64,000 nt of DNA from Pseudomonas alcaliphila JAB1 (GCF_001941865.1 NZ_CP016162.1:5021501-5085500); one strand, 5' to 3'; numbered from the stretch's first letter, positions 28,942-37,217 are shown. Notes: a model not told the origin generated them from the letters alone. Numbers and translations: made by a program.

Positions 28942-29258
28942 CTATGGCGTCCTTCTTATCGCGAGAGGAACCTGCAGGCAGGCTATTTGATGGCGCGATT
29001 CTGCAGAAAAATCATATAGCTGAAAAATACCTTTTTATTTGCTACTTATAACCAAAACCCATTCGGCGTTGAAAACGCCATGCAGCCCTCGTCGCCGAGG
29101 CTGCTCAGGCAACCACTCTTTGCTCGTTCCTCACGCTCCGCGTGGGAATGCATCCAGAGACGCTCTGCGTCAGATGCTGGTGCAGCACCAGAGCAAGCGG
29201 GCGCAAAGCGCCCAGGCTTGGGCTCCCACGCTGAAGCGAGGGAGCCATCATCCGCCAA
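28942..29258. other. sbp upstream region and palindromic repeat
   Basis: The first 100 bp (28942-29045) are AT-rich and carry the leftward sbp promoter, a likely CysB target. From ~29125 to 29240 is a repeat of the type GCTCCGCGTGGGAATGCATC with imperfect symmetry to CTTGGGCTCCCACGCTG. No gene seen. Confidence 0.6.
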
Positions 29259-29474
29259 TCACAGCTTGGCAATGGACACTTCGGTGGACTTCACGAAGGC
29301 AATCACTTCACTGCCCACCTGCAATTCCAGTTCGCGCACGGAACGGGTGGTGATCACCGAGGTGACGATGCCGGCAGCGGTCTGCACGTCGATTTCCGAC
29401 AGTACGTCGCCGATGACGATTTCCTTGATGTTGCCCTTGAACTGGTTACGCACGTTGATGGCTTTGATGGTCAT
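29259..29474 (-). CDS. ssuF: TOBE-domain molybdopterin/oxyanion-binding protein SsuF
   Basis: 71 residues, a single Mop/TOBE domain (AINVRNQFKGNIKEIVIGDVLSEIDVQ...). In Pseudomonas this small protein is the last gene of the ssuEADCBF sulfonate-use operon. Here it directly follows the wreck of that operon and is the only member that looks intact. TTCTCC on the plus strand (GGAGAA on the gene strand) lies just before the ATG. Its role in sulfonate metabolism is known genetically but not biochemically clear. Confidence 0.85.
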   Translation of the reverse strand: MTIKAINVRNQFKGNIKEIVIGDVLSEIDVQTAAGIVTSVITTRSVRELELQVGSEVIAFVKSTEVSIAKL

Positions 29475-29500
29475 GGTGTTTCTCCTGATGGTTCACTGAT

Positions 29501-29688
29501 GTAGCCCGGATGCAATCCGGGAAAGTCGTGCGCCTGCCCTCTCCCCCCTACCCTCTCCCCAAAGGGGCGAGGGAGCTATCAGGTACCGTCGGAATACCCA
29601 GCGGCACTCTTTGGCTCCCCTCTCCCATTCATGGGAGAGGGGCTGGGGGAGAGGGCGCTTTTCACCCCGTAGCCCGGATGCAATCCGG
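29501..29688. repeat. Cluster of REP-like repeats where ssuC and ssuB would be expected
   Basis: Two copies of GTAGCCCGGATGCAATCCGGG (29501-29521 and 29668-29688) bracket a C-rich/G-rich inverted element (CCCTCTCCC ... GGGAGAGGGGCTGGGGGAGAGGG, ~29538-29656). The first motif also occurs twice between modA and modB; the second type recurs at 30237-30272. Confidence 0.88.
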
Positions 29689-29711
29689 GAAACCCCGTAC
29701 CCGCGCTTACC

Positions 29712-30215
29712 TCAACTCGCCGAAGCCGCCTTCGGCAGGATGTCGCTGGAGATCATTTCGCCGAACGGGCTGACATAACCGCGACTTTCCGGACGCTGCG
29801 GCTGGGCTACGTCCAGATGCGGGAACAGCAGTTCGGCGACCCGGTACGACTCCTCCAGGTGCGGGTAACCGGAGCAGATGAAGGTGTCGATGCCCAGCTC
29901 CGCATACTCCTTGACCCGCGCCGCCACGGTCGGGCCATCGCCCTGGCGCGCAGCCACGGTTGGCGAAATGATCCCCGGGCGCAGGGCAACGAGGAACTTG
30001 AGGTGCTGCGTCACCGGGATGCGGGACGCAGCCACCAGCCAGGAGTCCTCGCAGGAACGCCCGGTGGGAATCAGCACGCCGCCGTAGCCGAGGCGGTCGG
30101 CAGCCTGGGCGACCTGGCCCAGATAGCCATGATCGACGGCGCGCGCGCCTTCGGCGGTGCCCAGGTACTTGCCATCGCCATGGGTAGGCAGGAACCAGAA
30201 GATGTTGAGACTCAT
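29712..30215 (-). pseudogene. ssuD: ssuD remnant: alkanesulfonate monooxygenase with large in-frame internal deletion
   Basis: The 167-codon frame starts with a strong ribosome-binding site (AAGGAGA) and the true SsuD N-terminus ([15 protein letters not shown]...[14 protein letters not shown]...FLVALRPG, residues 1-91). It jumps at about position 29942 to the true C-terminus ([20 protein letters not shown]...[12 protein letters not shown]...YVSPFGEM). SsuD is normally ~380 residues, so ~215 residues of the FMNH2-dependent TIM barrel are gone. The joint lies between two PTVAAR motifs, both retained. The frame is open but the product cannot be an active monooxygenase. Confidence 0.88.
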
Positions 30216-30236
30216 GGAGTTGTCTCCTTGGATTCG

Positions 30237-30272
30237 CTCCCCTCTCCCACCGGGAGAGGGGCTGGGGGTGAG
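30237..30272. repeat. GGGAGAGGGG inverted repeat between ssuD and ssuA remnants
   Basis: CCCCTCTCCCACCGGGAGAGG with a following GGGTGAGGG, the same family as the element at ~29538-29656. Confidence 0.75.
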
Positions 30273-30276
30273 GGTT

Positions 30277-30563
30277 CTATTGGGCCTGCGCGACCTTGGC
30301 CGGCGGATTCCAGATCACATCCTTGATGGTCAGCTGCTTGGGGATCAGCTTCAGCTCGGTGAAGGTGTCGGCGATCTTCTGCTGCGCCTCGACCACCTCC
30401 GGGGCGATGAACTGCGCGCCGTAACCCTGGCGTTCGACGGCCTGGCGGGTGATCTCCGGGGACAGGCCGATCAGCGGCGCGACCTGGCGGGTGGCTTCGT
30501 CGAGGTTGCCCTTGACCCACTCGTCGACGCCACGGATTTCCTCGACCAGCGTGCCGACCACCT
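30277..30563 (-). pseudogene. ssuA: ssuA remnant: C-terminal ~95 codons of the sulfonate-binding protein
   Basis: The frame reads VVGTLVEEIRGVDEWVKGN...EATRQVAPLIGLSPEITRQAV...FIAPEVVEAQQKIADTFTEL...PAKVAQAQ, the C-terminal third of an SsuA-type periplasmic aliphatic-sulfonate-binding protein (normally ~320 residues with a signal peptide). The first two thirds and the start are missing: it is fused at about 30563 to the tail of ssuE in another frame. Confidence 0.82.
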
Positions 30564-30886
30564 GCGTTTACCAGCCGGTCGTTGAGTACGTTCGGGTCGA
30601 TCGGTTTCGGCCTGCGCGCCAGGGCGCGCGGCCAGCTGTTCCAGGGCCTCGTCGAGGCGTTCGCGCAGCTCGTCGTCGATCTGCGCCGGGCTGCCGCCAC
30701 TGGCCAGAGGCAGCACTACCTTGTGCGCCAGGGCGCGCTCCGGCAGCAGGTCCTCAGCGGGGAATCCCGCACCCGCAGCAGACTCATTTCCACGTGCTGC
30801 GCCTCGAGGCGCCCGCGCACGTAGTCCAGCAGCACTTCAGTGCGCGAGCGCGCCGCAGGGCTGCCGGACAGCAACACGACATGCAT
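30563..30886 (-). pseudogene. ssuE: ssuE remnant: FMN reductase gene with deletions and frameshifts
   Basis: From the ATG at 30886 the frame reads MHVVLLSGSPAARSRTEVLL...LLRVRD, the start of an NAD(P)H-dependent FMN reductase, then breaks near 30765. One base is missing; the next frame continues PAEDLLPERALAHKVVLPLASGG. There is a further jump to DDELRERLDEALEQLA, then a second frameshift near 30625 to ALARRPKPIDPNVLNDRLVNA. About 108 codons remain against ~190 normally, so at least two internal deletions and two frameshifts are inferred. It cannot supply FMNH2 to SsuD. Confidence 0.82.
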
Positions 30887-30895
30887 GATGTTTCC

Positions 30896-31068
30896 TTAAC
30901 GGTTGGGCTGCGGCGTCAGGCGCAGATAGGGTTTAACCGCGCGCTAGCCTTGCGGGAAGCGCTGAGCGATCTCGGCTTCATCCTTGAGCGACGGCACGAT
31001 CACCACCTCGTCACCGTCTTGCCAGTTGGCCGGCGTGGCAACCTTGTAGTTGTCGGTCAGCTGCAGCG
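30896..31068 (-). pseudogene. lsfA: lsfA remnant: C-terminal end of 1-Cys peroxiredoxin with premature stop
   Basis: LQLTDNYKVATPANWQDGDE...PSLKDEAEIAQRFPQG is the C-terminal region of LsfA/Prx6-type 1-Cys peroxiredoxin. A TAG at 30944-30946 stands where the family has Tyr, and behind it the same frame continues RAVKPYLRLTPQPNR to the natural TAA at 30896-30898. The N-terminal ~155 residues with the catalytic Cys are absent. lsfA normally heads the ssu operon in Pseudomonas, which supports the reading. Confidence 0.85.
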
Positions 31069-31150
31069 CCCCGGCCATCACAGCCCCGCCAGCCCGGTGG
31101 GTGGCGATGCGCAACAGCGCCGCCACGCAATGCACCGCATAACCCACCAC

Positions 31151-32485
31151 TCAACCCAACAGATGCGCCACCAGCCCGACGACAGCGCACCCGGCAATGG
31201 TCTCGATCACCCCGCGCTTGAAGCCCAGCAACGCCACGCCCGCAGCGAGGGTGATCAACGCCGACACCCAATCGAACGCCCCGGCGAAACCCTGCGGCCA
31301 GAGCACGTGATAACCGAAGAACAACGCCAGGTTAAGGATCACCCCGACCACAGCGGCGGTGATCCCGGTCAGCGGCGCGGTGAACTTCATCTGGCCATGG
31401 GTCGATTCCACCAGCGGCCCGCCGGCGAGGATGAACAGGAACGACGGCAGGAAGGTGAACCAGGTGACCAGCACCGCCGCCAGCGCGCCACTGGCGAAGG
31501 CCGAATCACCAGCGAACACCGGCTGACCGTAGGCGCCGACGAAGGCGACGAAAGCCACCACCATGATCAACGGCCCCGGTGTGGTCTCGCCGAGGGCCAG
31601 GCCATCGATCATCTGCCGGGGCGTCAGCCAGCCGTAGTGCTCGATGGCGCCCTGGTACACGTAAGGCAGCACCGCATAGGCACCGCCGAACGTAAGCAGC
31701 GCCGCCTTGGTGAAGAACCAGCCCATCTGCGTCAGCGTGCCCTGCCAGCCGAACGCCAGGGTCAGCAGGCCCATCGGCAGCAGCCAGAGCAGCGCGCCGA
31801 CCAGCAGGATCAGCGCCAGGCGGCTGGAACGGAAATAGGTATGTGCCAGACGCGTCTCGTCATCGATCAGCGCCGGCGCATGCGCCCCGCCCGCCTCGCC
31901 ATGCCCGGCGCCGACCGCGAAGTGCTGCGGCGCCAGCCGCCCACCGATATACCCCACCAGCGCGGCGCCCAGCACGATCAGCGGGAACGGCACCTGCAAC
32001 GCAAAAATGGCGACGAAAGCCGCTGCTGCAATGGCCCACAGCCAGGCGTTCTTCAACACCCGCCCGCCGATGCGCCAGGCCGCCTGCACCACGATGGCCG
32101 TCACCGCCGGCTTGATGCCATAGAAAATCCCCGCCACCAACGGCACATCGCCGAACACCAGATAGACCCAGGACAGCACGATCAGGATCAACAGCGACGG
32201 CAGCACGAACAACGCCCCGGCGATCACCCCGCCCCAGGTGCGGTGCATCAGCCAGCCGATATAGGTAGCCAACTGCTGCGCCTCCGGCCCGGGCAGCAAC
32301 ATGCAGTAGTTCAGCGCATGCAGAAAACGCCGCTCGGACAACCAGCGGCGCTTCTCCACCAACTCCTGATGCATGATCGAAATTTGCCCGGCCGGCCCAC
32401 CGAAACTGATCAGCCCCAGCTTCAACCAGAACCAGAACGCCTGCAGCAAACTGACCGGGGCGGGACGTTCAGAGGAATCGGGCAT
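31151..32485 (-). CDS. chrA: Chromate transporter ChrA
   Basis: 444 residues from the ATG at 32485 (a longer frame to 32557 lacks support). Two homologous CHR halves: the first begins FWFWLKLGLISFGGPAGQISIMH...LPGPEAQQL, the second WFFTKAALLTFGGAYAVLPYVYQ...TTPGPLIM, each with the FGG and PGP motifs. About ten membrane helices. Exports chromate from the cytoplasm. Downstream it abuts the lsfA remnant within ~80 bp, so a deletion endpoint probably lies just after its stop codon. Confidence 0.93.
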   Translation of the reverse strand: MPDSSERPAPVSLLQAFWFWLKLGLISFGGPAGQISIMHQELVEKRRWLSERRFLHALNYCMLLPGPEAQQLATYIGWLMHRTWGGVIAGALFVLPSLLILIVLSWVYLVFGDVPLVAGIFYGIKPAVTAIVVQAAWRIGGRVLKNAWLWAIAAAAFVAIFALQVPFPLIVLGAALVGYIGGRLAPQHFAVGAGHGEAGGAHAPALIDDETRLAHTYFRSSRLALILLVGALLWLLPMGLLTLAFGWQGTLTQMGWFFTKAALLTFGGAYAVLPYVYQGAIEHYGWLTPRQMIDGLALGETTPGPLIMVVAFVAFVGAYGQPVFAGDSAFASGALAAVLVTWFTFLPSFLFILAGGPLVESTHGQMKFTAPLTGITAAVVGVILNLALFFGYHVLWPQGFAGAFDWVSALITLAAGVALLGFKRGVIETIAGCAVVGLVAHLLG

Positions 32486-32617
32486 TAGATGGCTCCAGCG
32501 GCTGCAAATCGACCGACTACTATAGCCACGAAAGATGACAGCCGCGCGACACCGCACGAAAAATCACCAGCCCCACGCAGCCCTTACCCCACCTGGCCTG
32601 GACGCGTTTTCCCGCAT

Positions 32618-32648
32618 GTTATCCACAACGCTTTCCCCAGATTTTGTG
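32618..32648 (+). repeat. 31-bp unit with DnaA-box core, copy 1
   Basis: Contains the perfect 9-mer TTATCCACA at 32619-32627 and ends in TTTTGTG. It aligns without gaps to the unit at 32822-32852, with about 24 of 31 bases identical. Confidence 0.7.
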
Positions 32649-32821
32649 CACGACACCCGGCAACACGCCCCCGCCCTGCTCAGCAGTTGAAAACCAGAGC
32701 CAAGTAATTGATTAAAAGCGATATTCCGCCTGGCGATAACGCCAGCAGAGCGTCATTGGACAAAAACTGAACGGCCTGAAGAAGCCCGCTTGAATGCTAG
32801 GCGCGGAGGGCTTTTGCAAAG

Positions 32822-32852
32822 GTTATCCACAGCGCTGTTAACAGAATTTGTG
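32822..32852 (+). repeat. 31-bp unit with DnaA-box core, copy 2
   Basis: Perfect TTATCCACA at 32823-32831, then GCGCTGTTAACAG (including the palindrome CTGTTAACAG) and AATTTGTG. Same orientation as copy 1, 204 bp away. Confidence 0.7.
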
Positions 32853-33235
32853 AGTGGGTTTGGCAAGGTCTGAACTGCCGACTCTGGCGCGAGAAAACAA
32901 CCGAGAGGGCATTTTGCCCGCGAGGCATAGACAGCCTCGCGGTGGATGGAAGAGCAAGTAGCCCGGACAACCTCGCCCCACGGTGGATGAAAAAAGCGTC
33001 ATCCTCCCTACGCAGATATCCCCGCCGCGTAGGGTGGACAACGCGGAGTTTGTCCACCATGCCACGTGTCGGAACAGCAACTAGGCTGGTTAGAGCAAAG
33101 CAATACCCAAAGCAATTGCGGTGATGGATTTCGCGTTGCTCTACCCATCCTACGGTCGTTGATCGGCGCACATCCGCAGTCTCTGGCGGACTGCTCGCTT
33201 CGCGACGAGCGGCAGGCGTCGCGGGCAGCCCTACT

Positions 33236-34477
33236 TCAGCCCACCTTCGCTGGCGAAGCATCCTCGAAGCGATTCACCTGGCGCAGACTCTTGAAACCGA
33301 GCATCCAGCCGCCCGTCACCGTCAGGGTGCAGGCGCAGCCGATCAGCGCCGCCGGCACCACGCCGAACCAGGCGGCGCTAGTGCCGGCGCGAAATTCGCC
33401 GAGCTCGTTGGAAGAGCCGATGAACAGCATGTTCACCGCGTTGACCCGGCCACGCATGGTGTCCGGGGTGGAGAACTGCACCAGCGACGAACGGATGTAC
33501 ATGCTCACCATATCCGCGCCGCCGGCCACCACCAGCGCGGCGAAGGACAGCCAGAACAGGCTGGACAGCGCGAACACCAGGTTGGCCACGCCGAACAGCG
33601 CCACCGCGCCGAACATCACCAGGCCGACATGGCGGTTGAACGGCTTCATGCTCAGGTACAGACCGACCGACACTTCACCGATGGCCATGGCGCTGCGCAG
33701 CAGGCCTAGGCCCGTCGGCCCGACTTCCAGCACTTCCTGGGCGTAGATCGGCAACAGCGCGATCACGCCTCCAAGCAGCACGGCGAACAGGTCCAGCGAG
33801 ATGGTGCCGAGGATGATCGGCCGCGTGCGGATGAAGTGGATGCCCGCGGTAAAGCGCGCCCACGCGGTGGCTTCCAGCGCCTGCATCTTTTCCGCGTAGC
33901 GCACCGGCACCAGCGGCAGCAATGCGGAGCCAGCGAGGAAGCAGACCAGGCACACCGAGTAGGTCAGCCCGCCACCGCCGATGGCGTAAAGACCGCCACC
34001 GATCACCGGGCCGGAAATGGTCGCGCCACGCATGATCATGCTGTTGGCGGCGATGGCTGCGGCCAGGCGCTCGCGCGGCACGATCTGCGGCAGCAGACTG
34101 GACAACGCCGGCCCGGTGAAGGCGCGGCCACAGCCGTAGAGCACCAGCACCGCGTAGTACCAACTGACCGCCGCTTCGCTCAGCGACAACCACAGCAGCG
34201 CCGCCGCACACAGGCCTTCGACCAGCCAGCTGAGCATGAGGATGAGCTTGCGGTCGTAGCGGTCGATCAGGTCGCCGGCCGGCATCAGCAGCACCAGCAT
34301 GGGGATGAACTGAGCCAGGCCGACATAGGCCAGCGACAGCGGATCGCGCGTCAGGTCGTAGACCTGCCAGGCCACCACGATGGCCTGGATCTGAACGGCG
34401 AACACCACCACGATGCGAGCGATGAGAAACGGCAGGAAACCGGGAAGTCGGTAAACGGAAACAGGGGCAGCGGACAC
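33236..34477 (-). CDS. MFS transporter, EntS/MFS_3-like
   Basis: 413 residues, about 12 membrane helices. The sequence (ARIVVVFAVQIQAIVVAWQVYDLTRDPLSLAYVGLAQFIP; LIDRYDRKLILML in the loop between helices 2 and 3; FSTPDTMRGRVNAVNMLF) is that of the MFS_3 group containing the enterobactin exporter EntS. Substrate cannot be read from sequence and there are no siderophore genes nearby. It stands alone on the minus strand. Confidence 0.85.
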   Translation of the reverse strand: MSAAPVSVYRLPGFLPFLIARIVVVFAVQIQAIVVAWQVYDLTRDPLSLAYVGLAQFIPMLVLLMPAGDLIDRYDRKLILMLSWLVEGLCAAALLWLSLSEAAVSWYYAVLVLYGCGRAFTGPALSSLLPQIVPRERLAAAIAANSMIMRGATISGPVIGGGLYAIGGGGLTYSVCLVCFLAGSALLPLVPVRYAEKMQALEATAWARFTAGIHFIRTRPIILGTISLDLFAVLLGGVIALLPIYAQEVLEVGPTGLGLLRSAMAIGEVSVGLYLSMKPFNRHVGLVMFGAVALFGVANLVFALSSLFWLSFAALVVAGGADMVSMYIRSSLVQFSTPDTMRGRVNAVNMLFIGSSNELGEFRAGTSAAWFGVVPAALIGCACTLTVTGGWMLGFKSLRQVNRFEDASPAKVG

Positions 34478-34809
34478 GGCGAAAATCTCGAGGCAGAACC
34501 GGCCAGTGCCGGACGAGGTAAGCCGGCCAATCTACGGGAAAGCTCCGCCACGGGGCAAACCCGGGAACAGGCTGTTGCGCAGATCGCGCCCTGGACCGCG
34601 CGCAGGCGTCAGACACACACCAGCGCCTTACTGGACAACGCCGGGTACCGCGCCTGGTTCGGTCACTGTAGGAGCGTCGCCCCGGCGCGAAAACGGATGC
34701 GACCGTATCGCAATAGTGAGCTGCCGGCTCCATTCGCCGCGGGGCGCGGCTCCTACAGGTGTTGGTAGCGCGGGCGGATGCGGGAGGTCATTCCTCCCGC
34801 CAATATCCA
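34478..34809. other. Intergenic region with GTAGGAGC repeat
   Basis: 332 bp between the MFS gene and the small gene at 34810; apart from the inverted repeat at 34668-34757 I see nothing specific. The MFS promoter must lie at the left. Confidence 0.5.
34668..34757. repeat. GTAGGAGC...GCTCCTAC inverted repeat
   Basis: TGTAGGAGCGTCGCCCCGGCGCG at the left is mirrored by CGCCGCGGGGCGCGGCTCCTACA at the right. Same family as the elements at 56430-56490 and 62539-62605. Confidence 0.8.
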
Positions 34810-35094
34810 CTAGACGAATGCCTGGTCGCCGAAACCACGCGGCAGACGCTGCGGGCCTGGCAAGGCAGCCAGACGCGCCTCCCAGGAAGTGCGCCAGTCG
34901 TTGACGGCGCGCGCGGCCTTTTCGCGGCGGGCAGCACGGCGCGCGGCATTGCGTGAGTTACGTCGAGCTTCGGTGAACACTTCAGTCTTGCGGCAATTGC
35001 GGCATTTGACCTTGGCCAGCTCGGTGGTGGCGGGCAGCTTTTCACCATGAGAGCCACAAGCGAGGTGGCCAGAGACTTTGTAGTGCGTAACCAT
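34810..35094 (-). CDS. Small basic protein with paired cysteines, function unknown
   Basis: 94 residues; GGAGATAACG precedes the ATG. The N-terminal part (VSGHLACGSHGEKL...VKCRNCRKTEVF) has three Cys, including a CxxC pair, which together with His could bind zinc. An Arg/Ala-rich helical stretch (RRNSRNAARRAARREKAAR) follows, so nucleic-acid binding is conceivable. I do not recognise a named family. Confidence 0.7.
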   Translation of the reverse strand: MVTHYKVSGHLACGSHGEKLPATTELAKVKCRNCRKTEVFTEARRNSRNAARRAARREKAARAVNDWRTSWEARLAALPGPQRLPRGFGDQAFV

Positions 35095-35269
35095 CGCGTT
35101 ATCTCCTTGATTGTGGGCGCCCGACTGCAGACAGCCGGTCTACACCCCTCAGGAAATGGGACTGTGCAAGCGGCACGCAGGTTCATTGACCACCGACCAA
35201 GGGCCCTGCCGCCTCTGGTCGTGCGCCCCACCAAAGGGTTTTAATGCGCTCTTTTACCGGAACCCCACC

Positions 35270-35899
35270 ATGCCCCTGAGCCCCGATGAACTCGCGCAAA
35301 TCAGCGCCCTCACCCTGGCCCACTACCAGAGCAGCGCCGAGGATTTTCGCGAGGGCACGCGCGACCATGACGTGAGCCAGAACATCGCCGCGCTGCTGCG
35401 CCATATCGAGGGCGAGAAGCCCTGGCGCATCCTTGATTTCGGCTGCGGGCCGGGGCGAGATCTGCGTACGTTCAGCGGCCTCGGCCATACCGCCGTCGGC
35501 CTGGATGGCTGCGCCGAGTTCGTCGCCATGGCGCGCGCCGATAGCGGCTGCGAGGTGTGGCAGCAGAGCTTTCTCGAACTGGACCTGCCGGCTGGACATT
35601 TCGACGGCATCTTCGCCAACGCCAGCCTGTTCCACGTGCCCGATCAGGAGCTGCCGCGCGTGCTCGGCGAGCTGCATGCGGCGCTCAAGGCCGGTGGCGT
35701 GCTGTTCAGCTCCAACCCGCGCGGCGAGAACCAGGAAGGCTGGAACGGCCCGCGCTACGGCAGCTACCACGACCTGGAACGCTGGCGCGCGCGGCTCACG
35801 GCGGCCGGTTTCATCGAGCTGGAGCACTACTACCGCCCCGCCGGCCTGCCACGCGACCAGCAACCCTGGCTGGCCAGCGTATGGCGGCGACTCGGTTAA
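35270..35899 (+). CDS. Class I SAM-dependent methyltransferase
   Basis: 209 residues from the ATG at 35270; a longer frame from 35111 overlaps the upstream control region and is unlikely. Motif I ILDFGCGPGRDL (~residues 54-65), the acidic end of strand 2 (VGLDG), DGIFANASLFHV and a GGVLFSSNPRGENQEG strand define a Rossmann methyltransferase of the Methyltransf_11/25 type. Substrate unknown. It converges with the MFS gene, the stops overlapping by 4 bp. Confidence 0.88.
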   Translation: MPLSPDELAQISALTLAHYQSSAEDFREGTRDHDVSQNIAALLRHIEGEKPWRILDFGCGPGRDLRTFSGLGHTAVGLDGCAEFVAMARADSGCEVWQQSFLELDLPAGHFDGIFANASLFHVPDQELPRVLGELHAALKAGGVLFSSNPRGENQEGWNGPRYGSYHDLERWRARLTAAGFIELEHYYRPAGLPRDQQPWLASVWRRLG

Positions 35900-37113
35900 C
35901 GGGCCTTCAGCGACGGCAATAGCGCGGTGAGGATGCCCAGCAACGGCAGGAAGGAGCACAGCAGGAACACCTCCTCGATGCCGTGGATGTCCGCCAGGTA
36001 GCCCAGCAGCGCCCCGCCGATGCCGCCGAAGCCGAACATCAGGCCGAAGAACAGCCCGGCAATCATGCCGACGTTGCCCGGCATCAGCTCCTGGGCGAAG
36101 ACCACGATGGCGGAGAATGCCGAGGCCAGGATGAAGCCGATCAGCATGCTCAGCACGCCGGTCCAGAACAGGTCGACGTGCGGCAGCAACAGGGAGAACG
36201 GCGCCACGCCGAGGATGGAGAACCAAATCACCTGCTTGCGCCCGATGCGGTCGCCGATCGGCCCGCCGAAGAAGGTACCCGCGGCCACCGCGCCGAGGAA
36301 CAGGAACAGGTAGAGCTGCGAGCTGGCCACCGACAGGTCGAACTTCTCGATCAGAAAGAAGGTGAAGTAGCTGGTGAAGCTGGCCATGTAGAAGTACTTG
36401 GAGAACACCAGCAGCGCCAGGATCAGCAGGGCGAACTTCACCCGCCCAGCCGACAGGCCGTGAGTGGCCACGCCGCCCTGCTTGAGCTTGAACAGCGTCA
36501 GGTGGTGCCGATACCAGCGGCTCAGCCCGTACAGCACGACGATGGCGAAGACGGCGAACAGACCGAACCAGGCGACGTTGCCCTGGCCGTAGGGAATGAT
36601 GATGGCCGCCGCCAGCAGCGGGCCGAAGGCAGTACCGGCGTTACCGCCGACCTGAAAGGTGGACTGCGCCAGGCCGTAACGGCCGCCCGAGGCCAGACGG
36701 GCGATGCGCGACGCTTCGGGGTGGAAGGTCGAGGAGCCGATGCCCACTAGCGCCGAGGCCAGGAGAATCGCCGGGAAGCTGCCGACGAAGGCCAGCATCA
36801 GGATGCCGACCAGGGTGCACAGCGAGCCGGCCGGCAGCAGCCAGGGCTTGGGATAGCGGTCGGTGTGATAGCCCACCCAGGGCTGCAGCAGCGAGGCGGT
36901 GAGCTGGAAGGTCAGGGTGATCAGGCCGATCTGGGCGAAGCTCAGGCCGTAGTTGAACTTGAGCATCGGATAGATGGCGGGCAACACCGCCTGGATCAGG
37001 TCGTTGATCAGGTGCGCCAGGGCGCAGGCGCCGATCACGCGCATCACCAGGGGGCTGGCCTGACTGACGGGCGAGGCGCCGGCCAGGGAGGTAGCGGCAG
37101 GGCTGCTGGACAT
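35896..37113 (-). CDS. MFS transporter, fosmidomycin-resistance (Fsr) type
   Basis: 405 residues, 12 hydrophobic segments. Fsr-family features: ALAHLINDLIQAVLPAIYPMLK at the start, YHTDRYPKPWLLP in the first cytoplasmic loop, GIGSSTFHPEASRIARLASGGRYGLAQS and GGPIGDRIGRKQVI. Fsr exports fosmidomycin; natural substrates of relatives are mostly unknown. It is divergent from the AraC-type regulator at 37218, which probably controls it. Confidence 0.88.
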   Translation of the reverse strand: MSSSPAATSLAGASPVSQASPLVMRVIGACALAHLINDLIQAVLPAIYPMLKFNYGLSFAQIGLITLTFQLTASLLQPWVGYHTDRYPKPWLLPAGSLCTLVGILMLAFVGSFPAILLASALVGIGSSTFHPEASRIARLASGGRYGLAQSTFQVGGNAGTAFGPLLAAAIIIPYGQGNVAWFGLFAVFAIVVLYGLSRWYRHHLTLFKLKQGGVATHGLSAGRVKFALLILALLVFSKYFYMASFTSYFTFFLIEKFDLSVASSQLYLFLFLGAVAAGTFFGGPIGDRIGRKQVIWFSILGVAPFSLLLPHVDLFWTGVLSMLIGFILASAFSAIVVFAQELMPGNVGMIAGLFFGLMFGFGGIGGALLGYLADIHGIEEVFLLCSFLPLLGILTALLPSLKAR

Positions 37114-37217
37114 GCTTGAAGCTTCCGGACGAGGTGAGGAACGGCGCTATGCTAGGCTGCGCCCGACCGCCTGTCTCACGAAGACAGGGCAACAACCTTC
37201 GCAAAAAGGGCATAGGC

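Larger units (their letters stand above)
32486..33235. other. 750-bp non-coding region between chrA and MFS gene
   Basis: No credible gene; the frames seen here are short and lack family resemblance. It contains two related 31-bp units with perfect TTATCCACA boxes (32618-32648, 32822-32852), and a GTAGGGTGGACAACGCGGAG-type repeat at ~33028-33062. The chrA promoter should be at the left end and reads leftward. Confidence 0.6.

Noticed and set aside
29942..29970. Simple recombination between the two PTVAAR motifs as cause of the ssuD deletion
   Set aside because: Recombination between direct copies would leave one copy, but both remain, so the joint must have formed another way or at a neighbouring microhomology.
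30449..32488. 679-codon plus-strand frame across chrA and the ssu remnants
   Set aside because: Composition is Arg/Gln/His/Pro-rich without any family pattern; chrA on the other strand is unmistakable and accounts for most of it.
32797..33261. 154-codon minus-strand frame in the chrA-MFS gap
   Set aside because: Runs through repeats, has no family resemblance and covers the TTATCCACA unit; treated as non-coding.
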